Assembly (NCBI GenBank): GCA_003586115.2
Contig: QVOM02000074.1
Span: forward strand, 2,770,446-2,834,445
Source: Salvator merianae
Taxonomy: Eukaryota; Chordata; Lepidosauria; Squamata; Teiidae
Length of the DNA stretch: 64,000 nt
Direction: 5' to 3'
Of the stretch, positions 56,161-64,000 are shown piece after piece. Each line of letters starts with the position of its first letter. Within the stretch, counting starts at the first letter, position 1. Both the position numbers and the translations under genes were made by a program. Below the pieces are notes generated by a model. That model was given only the letters and a program-made list of their open reading frames with translations. It was not told the origin of the DNA and did not search any database.

Positions 56161-57860
56161 ACAAAGAACAATAAATTTAAGAGACACCTTCCCCAAAAAA
56201 GTACATCATGAAATAACGCTGTGCTATTTCAAATGACAGACAAATTTTAGTGATATTTTATTAATTTTTTGCTGTACAAATTCCTAATATTTTTGTTGTA
56301 CGAATAACTTTTTGTTGTACAAATTCCTAATGTTTTTTACAGTTGTTCATTTTTCTTGAGCTCTTTCTAATTGTGAAGGGATTTCAGCAATTTTTTTATT
56401 GCTGCTGCTTAGAACTCTGTTAATTGTTTGGTTTTAACAATCTTTTACTAGCATCTCTATAACTGTCTCTGTAGCTGTTCTTTAAATAAAACTCTTGCCA
56501 TCCATTACTATTTGCCAAATTGTCTAGGGAATGTTCTTGAATAGTGCTTGACTGGAAAGAGGTTAGGAAAATGAATATCATTATAAAATATAATACATTA
56601 AAATATGTAAGGAAAACCATCTTTAAAAATTATTTACTACTTAACACAGCAAGACATATTTATCTAAGACATAGAAATAAACTGTTTAACAGAGTCTTAC
56701 GCGTTCACAGCTTTATACCATAGAGATTACACCTGATCTAAAGAGTAACTCATTTGTTTTGCTCCTAATCCATTTGCTTGCCTTGGACCATACATATTAA
56801 TCTAATGTGGTTTATCTACATGTTTAATTTCAAACAACGACACATAGGTATGCTAATACAGGTGTTTGCACTATATAACTAATATTTCATATAAGAATAC
56901 TTATTTTAAAAGTTTGTCAAAATCTGTTTTAAATGCCTTAAAATCTTATTTTTATTCATTTTTAAAAGACATTATCTAATTTTATCTATTCAAATTCTAA
57001 CTCTATTCCAGATCTCGAAAATAATTGCAGCTATCTGCAAACTGTTAATATTCAAATGTTTGTGGAAGCATAAATAACGTTCCAAAGTTAGAAGAATGAC
57101 TCAGAATACTACTGAACATTTAAATGTCTAGATGCTTAATCCTTTAGCTACTATTCAATAACCAAAGACTGAAGGAAAAAGAGTTGTGGCTATTTCCTTT
57201 CTGAAAGGATAAAGGTGCTCAGCTGTGGGAGTGTCACTGCCCCCTTCCACTTAGGTATTTTAAGAATTTGTCATGATTTTCACTGCTAGTCCCCTATACT
57301 CCTAATACTACCCCTGCATTAAGATAGCTAAGCATCTATGCTATCGTATACGGCAGGGACAGACATGAGTCTGGGAAGACATTCTTTTATTCCAACTCTC
57401 ATGGGCCCCAACCAGCATGGCTGGTTGTCAGAGATTAAATAAGATACATTAAAGAAGCAGTTCAAATGTCATCTCTGCTATAGGGGAATTCCACTCAGCC
57501 TGAAATAATTCCAGCCTTCCAATTCCAATTCTGACCAAGTAATGTTACAAACTGCCTAGATTCATGCAACATTTTGTACAAAGATACACTCTTTCCCCTC
57601 TTTCACCTAACTGGATGAGGAAATTGACCTTACAGTGACTATTGAAAACTGTTATTCAATTAATTTCAGTGAGAAAAAATTTAATTCCTTCCAAACACCT
57701 TCCAGATTCACCCAAAAATGCCAAACATGACCAAAAAAAATGTGTAGCACCAAAAGCATAAGCTTACTCTAATTGTCCATGGGCTGATTTAAGGAAGGTG
57801 AAGACTGGAAGGGGAGAAGGTTAACAGCCAGCAGGAAGATGAATTTTGGTTGGTGCCAAC
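56161..57860. other. Intron, no element recognised
   Basis: AT-rich. ATTCCTAAT-TTTTTGTTGTAC is repeated near 56270-56335 (about 50-bp imperfect duplication). Nothing else. Confidence 0.4.
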
Positions 57861-57879
57861 AGTTCAGTTTCTCCCACAC

Positions 57880-58230
57880 CCTCCTTTTCCCTTCATTCTC
57901 TCCTTTCCTTTCTGTTCAGTTCACAGCAGTAAAAGTGAGGAAGAGGGGCAGGGAAGAAGGTGTGTGACTGTCACACTGAAGCTGCCTCTCCTCTCTGGCA
58001 AATAACAAAAGAAAAACATGTATGTACAGTCATCCATCTGCTAGCTGCCCCCGCCCGACCTTTGCTTTAATTTCCCCCTCCTTTCAGTTCAGTTTCTGCC
58101 TGTCAAAGCAAAGGCATTGAGGGAGGAGGAAGGATTTGTGGCCTGCACACTGAAGCTGCCTCTGCTCTCCAGCCTATGGAGTTGGCACATACTACTGCAG
58201 GAACTGATGGAATTAGTCAGCTTTCCCTGC
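57880..58230. repeat. Diverged GC-rich duplication
   Basis: Two imperfect copies about 174 bp apart share TCAGTTCA, GAGG(A/G)AG runs, and CACACTGAAGCTGCCTCT followed by CTCTC (57972 and 58146). The region is richer in G/C than its flanks. The overlapping frames at 58117..58508 are in several phases and look like chance. Confidence 0.6.
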
Positions 58231-58509
58231 GTCTCCCTGGCTCCACCCTGTGCAGCCTTAACTTCCAGCCATGTGGGGCTTTTCCCCTTCCCCTTGCCTG
58301 CCTGCCTGGTTCCCACTGCACAGCAACTACCAGCTCAGCCAGCACAAGTTTTGTCTCTCAGAGCCTTCCTTGCGCCACCACTGCTAAGCTTGCTCAAGCT
58401 TCCAGCATGCATTTTGAGGCCTCTCTGCACCGCTGCCACAACAACAGAAGTGAAAAAAATGTCTCTACAACAAAATTATTTCATTCTATGTTCATATGTT
58501 TAATTTAAA

Positions 58510-59150
58510 TATGTTTTATTTTCCCTCATTGTTTTATGTTCCTAAATGTTATCATTGCCCTGAGATCTTGGAAGCAGGCTAATATGGATAGGTATAGATT
58601 CTTCCAATGATTTATTGCTTGTCTTATTCCACCCCTTTTCAATTTTAACCCATCTTTTTTACTTTTATTAAATTCTAATTCTAATAATCTTTGAATTTGG
58701 AATGCTTTAAAAATATTCCTCCAGATTTGTAATTCCCCAACCACCTCCCCGCTGGTGTGCACGTAAATCATATTTTTCTCTCTTGGCTTTTTATCTCCAA
58801 ATACCCACCTAGCTGTTTTTCTGTCCCATTGCCTCAAGGCTTTTATAGACACTAATTCTGAAAGAACCTGAAATAAATATAATAATTTGGATATTATCAA
58901 CATTTTTAAAGCCATAACTTTAAATAAAATATTCATATTTTCCTTCTTCCATTCTATGACTTGCTTATTTTTTTCCCCAAACTTGATTGTAATTCCCTAC
59001 TGCTATCTTGTCCATATTTTTGAAAATATAGACTTCCAAATATTTCATCTTCTTCATCCCTGTGGCCTTCCTATATTATCTTGTTCCTTTGGGGGGAGTA
59101 TTAAATATCATTCTTTCTAACTTATCCATAATTATGAAATAGATATAGAT
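58510..59150 (-). mobile_element. L1 LINE ORF2 fragment (minus strand)
   Basis: The minus strand encodes KLLYLFQVLSE, KALRQWDRKTARWVFGDKKPR and the following thumb/post-RT block (58526..58936, 136 codons open). Upstream to about 59150 is degraded RT with a KYLEVYIFKN block (KYLGI-type). It is neither complete nor attached to a 3' tail. Confidence 0.8.
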
Positions 59151-62100
59151 TTTTTTAAAAAAACATAAGAAATGTCAGCTGCCTATGTCAAAAAAGCATT
59201 AAGTTTAGAAGACATTTATATTATAATCCTTTACTGTGATTTAACACTGACAGTGATAGGCTGAACCATGCAGCACTTGAGCTGTATTAAACAGGCTAAA
59301 TGGAAGCATTTCCAGGATGGATGATGTGTCTTCCCTGCATGAAAAAGGCTCTCTTCAGTTAAACAGGAATTTGATATGAGAGAATCAGAATATAAGGCAA
59401 ATGGATTTAATTTTTAAAATTGTAACTGTAGACCATTTTAGCTTTTGAAGATATTCCTGAACATTTGGGGGGGTTGCTTACAAATGGCAGCAGCTATATG
59501 AAAGGAGATAATTTTTATCAGAATGAAGTTTCCCATAGCAGCTGACACTGACTTGGTATTTAATCAGCCTGTGGCCATGAAAAGATGAAGAATAAAAGCA
59601 AGTAACTTGAAAGGTTTTACCATTCATTGGAAACAGTTAATCCGATTTCTCTTGGCCTATTATGGGGCACCTGTGTTTTTTTTTTTAAACACTAAGTTTT
59701 AACTACTTAGGGATTAATTCTTCATAAAGTTAAGAAAAAGACAGTGTTGGAATCCATGGGAAGGATGGTAATGAATGTACCATCCTCACCTCCCAGGATT
59801 AAGGATATGTCAGGAGGACCAGAATAGCCCTCTCCCATCCAATTGGTTCAGTAGTGAATTGAACCCTGCAAAAGTTAGAAATCATTGCAGCTTCCTGAAA
59901 AAGCACCACAAGGGTTCCCTGACAGCACTACAGGGTATTAAAAGTGGAAACCATATCTGGAAAATAGCTGAATGCACTCAGCTGTAGGACAAGCATGTGT
60001 CACCTCATCTACTTTTAAATACAGTACCCATTTTTACCACTATCTAGTACTGTGATTCAGGAAGCTGTAACAGCATGAGAGCCCCCTACAGTACATAGCC
60101 CTGCCCTGGATGATACTGCTCCTGCTCTAGTTTTATTTATAAATGATGCAACAAACAGCAAAAATCCTCTTGCTTGTGCACTGCCTCACTCTTTTCTTCT
60201 CTTCTGCCTTCAAGTGCGAGGAGGGAGTGAAAAGCTTCTAATTTCATTTCTTTCTGAAGCACCTTTCCACTATTTGTGAGAAATACTGTCTTTATTTGAT
60301 ATTATAGCTTGTTCAAAATTAGCACAAAAGCATAAGTTCAGATTAAAAGTAAAAATGAATATTTTCTATTGTCTTTAGCTCTGTACTGTATAATAGTAAC
60401 CAATATCAATAAAAATAAGTTTACTTTTAAATATCCTTGTGTCACATTTTTACGGTAATAATTTTTTACATAGTTCAACATGATCATAATGGGACATTTG
60501 TCAGAAGGCAATTCTAGATCCTTTTCAAATTATTTTTTCACATTTAATAATATATTTGTATTTGTCAGCAAACAATGCAATCCTTATAGAGAAGGAAAAC
60601 AATGTATCCTGACATCTTTTGTGCCAATAGATTGGATATGTTTAGCAATCCAGCCACATTTCTGTACTTGTTATAGAAAAACATTTTAATTGCATTACAA
60701 ATGGGAACTGAGAAGGCATCATGCCATGTCATGGACACAGCATCTTGTGATAAGAAAATGCAAATCTGAATCAACAAAAGCAAATTTGATCAACGTTACA
60801 GTTCATTGTCTTTCTTGTGGTATCTAAAGACTCTGCAATTCAGTTATGCAATTTTGTTTGCGTCTATGTTCCTTAATTCAAATAACTGAGTTGGAAGGGT
60901 TGGAAAGAGAAGCTTTTACAAAAGCCAATTAATTGCAAAGCTTTTGGGAAACTAAGTGCTTAGAAAAAAATTAAATAGAAGAGAGTAAAAAGTACTGTTT
61001 AATAAATGAGAAGTCACATTAATAAACAGAAATATGTGGTGTCTTCTATTTCCTTGGTGCACCTTATTTCCAAATTCTTTTGTGGCCTTGGAAAAGTTCC
61101 TGGAATCTCATCTTTAAATTTAGTGGCAGGTATAGTTGGTAGCTTTTTTAATACCCATTTTTCATTATTAGTGTTCTGTCTCCTCTATGTCTGCACCTAA
61201 AACCAACCTAAATATTTTGTTAGAAGATGGTATTTAACAGGATGTAAGTCATATTAGTTTTTAAAGAAAACATACATTTTCTAGTACTCTTGGCCACAGA
61301 ATGCACCTAACTCCAAGAAATACTTCCAAGCTTCCTTAACCATGCTGTTCATACTCATGTAGTAAGTAAAGCAACATTGTCCTACATTTTAACATCTGAC
61401 TTCAAAAATTCATGATTTTCAAGTGTGATGCTGAATATATGGCTCATTAAGAGCTAAACTACACATAACAGCAAGAGACCCATCTCTTTAAATGTAAGAC
61501 CACCTCATGATATATGAAGTAGAACAGAACGACTCTGCTTTCAAGTCCAAAAGGAGCAAAAAAACAGAGGGATGTTGAATGACATGCCAGAATTTTACCT
61601 CAAAACAGCGAAGGTGGGAAACTGACCTCTGAGTATTTTAGAAGTAGTAAATAGGCATATGCTCAGTAATATGTAAACTAGGAGAAAGGGCTTTACCATC
61701 ACCCTCACCAGAAATTGACCTGCCCTCGACTCCTATTTGAAGGAATGTTCAGTTATCAGTGAGAGTGCTCCAAGAGATTGACCAATAGAATGACTGACCG
61801 ATAATAACCAAACTGCACATCCTGTACTATCCTAGGGCTCCTGGGCCTTGCTGCAGCCCCTGCCAAACCTGTACAGGACAGAATGAAGAAAGTAAGAACA
61901 GAGACAGAAGCAGGTGAGTTCTACCATCAGCACACACCTTCCCTTTCACTTCATAGAGGGCCAGGCTTGTGTGGAGCTTGTCCTTACAAATTAAGCCCTT
62001 TGACCCATTTGTATGAGCATATGAACCTGTTCAAAGCACATTCTATAAGGAATGCCATTTCTAAATACTGTTACTACATGAACAATGTATGAGATGCTCA

Positions 62101-64000
62101 GGAGAACAGAGGAAGGCACAAAGAAGGTACAGTAAACTGCTATTAGTTTGGAAGTCACAGTGAGAAAATAGTAGCAGTTTCCACTACACAGGAAATTTCA
62201 TGCATAGCTTTTTGACTACGAAAGGGGCAATCTTAGACCCATAATATCAAACACTTCTTATTTGTATGCTGCCCTTCAACCTAAATGTTTACAAGGCAGC
62301 AATGAAAATTATTTGAAACACAATAAAACTATAAAAACAATGATACAAGCATCTCCACATGCTTGTGCATCCAAGTGGTAGCCTAACAGTAAATGTGTGA
62401 GGGCAACCATATTTCCGTAGGAACAGCGTTCCATACCTGAAAAAGGCCTTTTCCTCTGAAAATCTTACAGAATGCTTCAGTGGCTACACAGAGAGGAAAT
62501 TTTTCATACATCTGAGCCTAACGAATAAGTTCTTTCACAACAAATTCAACATCTAAAATTGCTCCTAACGCCTGTTACAAATACTAAGGATGGGTTTTTC
62601 ATGCTTCCATTGTTTGCTACTAGTCAGTAATGAATTCTGCACCAAATATAGCTTCAACAGCACCCCAAAATGCAATTAGACTGTTGTACTATGTTAGGTT
62701 CATCAAGATGCTAACAGAGCCAATTTAGCATGGTCCAAGAAGGGTCACACACTTTTTGTCATGAAGACTACTGTAGCTTCAAGTGACAGAAGGAATACAA
62801 AGAATACTATGAAACTATGATTCTGCTTCTTCAGAGGGATAAGCGCTCAAAACAGCCTATCTTTCCAACTCCCAGACCTAAGAACTCTTCACCACTAAAA
62901 CTTGTATTTTATGAGATTCAGATCATTGGCCATCATCCATCCTATTACAGCCTGCATCTCAATCACCACCTGAAAAACATCTCCTGATTTAAATGAAATT
63001 GGACTGGAATCTCCTGTGCCACAGCACAGTCCCATTAATCAAGCTGGTAACTAATTCAGTGCTTAAAGCTTGTTTTCTTAAGGTAATGGTTCTCAGTGTT
63101 AAATGTGAACCCACTGAAATGATGAGGATCACAGAGGGTCTCATAATAATCATCGTTAATCTTGACTGTACCATTGCATAATTTTGTATTTTAAAAAAGG
63201 ATGATGGAACTTTCTGACTGTAGCCCTTTTAGGAATGTCCTTGAGTTCCCATCGTCTTGCTAAGTTCTGACCAGGCTGTATTCCCCTATAAATCACCTGA
63301 GAGAAACACTAAGCTCATAAGTAAGCCCCAGACCATAGTCTTAAAAGCCCTAACTTAAGGCATACAATCAGAGAAAGTATAAAACTTGGAAGCAGACATT
63401 TATTTACCACTCTCTTAGCATTGCTCACTATGAACTATATAAAATGTTTAGTAAGTCTCAATTATAAAAAGGCAAACTGAACCAACATTATTTAATTTTA
63501 ACTACACTCAGAACAGGTTAGCAAAATCAGTGATTGTTTTTTACAAGCATACATTTTTTAAAGATCTGTAAATACTGATGATAAGCTGTAATTAGTTAGA
63601 TATGTTCTAAAAATCCACTACTTTACACAAGGACAGAATGGCAATTTAAAGCGATTGCAAATCATATTTCAAGTTACTTGTCTCAAGGGAAATCTTTGAC
63701 TTACTAACAAAATGGAGAACAATATATACACAATAGACCTTCACATCTTCATGCTCAAATTATGATTAATATGGTGGATCGCAAATCTGAAAACATGTTG
63801 ACACGATGTAAAGATTCCAATCAAATTTACTGTATCAAGTGACTACAATCCCAGAATTCAGAAACCAAAATAGAACTTGGGACTTCTTTTAGATATGTTA
63901 TAGCTGTTGACAAATATACTTATGGATACACACAGACTTTTTCATTCAAATTAAATTGTTTCAATACTGATACGGAAATGAGAAAAATGAAATTTATTTT
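59151..64000. other. Intron, mostly unassigned
   Basis: No exon could be supported. At 62250-62720 the minus strand keeps faint similarity to the L2-like 3' region (for example ATTCTGCACCAAATATAGCTTC beside the 36.98-37.01 kb copy), so an old fragment is likely. The rest shows no recognisable coding or repeat signal. Confidence 0.4.

Noticed and set aside
58117..58508. Overlapping 128- and 110-codon ORFs
   Set aside because: Several phases and the opposite strand are open at once in a low-stop, C-rich duplicated stretch; no splice sites or domain.
1..64000. tRNA or rRNA genes, CRISPR arrays, bacterial-type operons
   Set aside because: No intact tRNA cloverleaf (only SINE heads), no rRNA sequence and no regularly spaced repeats; the sequence is clearly vertebrate.

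Overview
This window is vertebrate nuclear DNA, most likely from a squamate reptile (lizard, gecko or snake). It combines CR1, L2-like, L1 and Penelope-like retroelements, Ty3/Gypsy elements, an endogenous retrovirus (ERV), a tRNA-derived SINE, and hAT-like and Harbinger-like non-autonomous transposons. Host coding sequence is very sparse. The assignment to squamates is inferred from the repeat mixture; no species is identified.

Host gene. Two minus-strand exons with canonical splice sites and whole-codon lengths were found, at 54225..54302 (26 codons) and 17336..17443 (36 codons). They read in phase into each other and resemble adjacent coiled-coil exons of CCDC91 (a GGA/clathrin-adaptor partner at the trans-Golgi), recalled from memory. 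Almost everything else is therefore probably intronic, including one intron of about 36.8 kb.

Layout. 1-5 kb: CR1 tail, young SINE, hAT-like MITE. 5.2-8.6 kb: a complete but internally deleted Gypsy element (two LTRs, 5-bp target duplication). 9-15.2 kb: a minus-strand Gypsy element interrupted by a 5'-truncated L1 with a perfect 19-bp target duplication, abutted by a second SINE. 17.3 kb: exon. 18.7-21.5 kb: L2-like LINE, then a Penelope-like element. 21.9-25.1 kb: two L1 fragments, one holding a hAT-like MITE. 25.15-33.9 kb: an L2-like LINE split cleanly by an 8.2-kb ERV. 36.5-39 kb: LINE and LTR fragments and a large GC-rich inverted repeat. 40-47 kb: CR1 and L2-like fragments, including a hairpin at a CR1 break. 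49.7-50.5 kb: Harbinger-like MITE. 54.2 kb: exon. 55.9-64 kb: CR1 and L1 fragments and unremarkable intron.

Most interesting. The ERV at 25493..33656 has a gag-like frame with a capsid major-homology-region motif and a PSAP late-domain motif. A single in-frame TGA separates it from a 584-codon frame that I cannot match to any retroviral gene. No pol or env is recognisable. Its two LTRs are about 97% alike over their last 105 bp but strongly diverged elsewhere. It looks like a non-autonomous ERV lineage with an unknown long second gene and mosaic LTRs.
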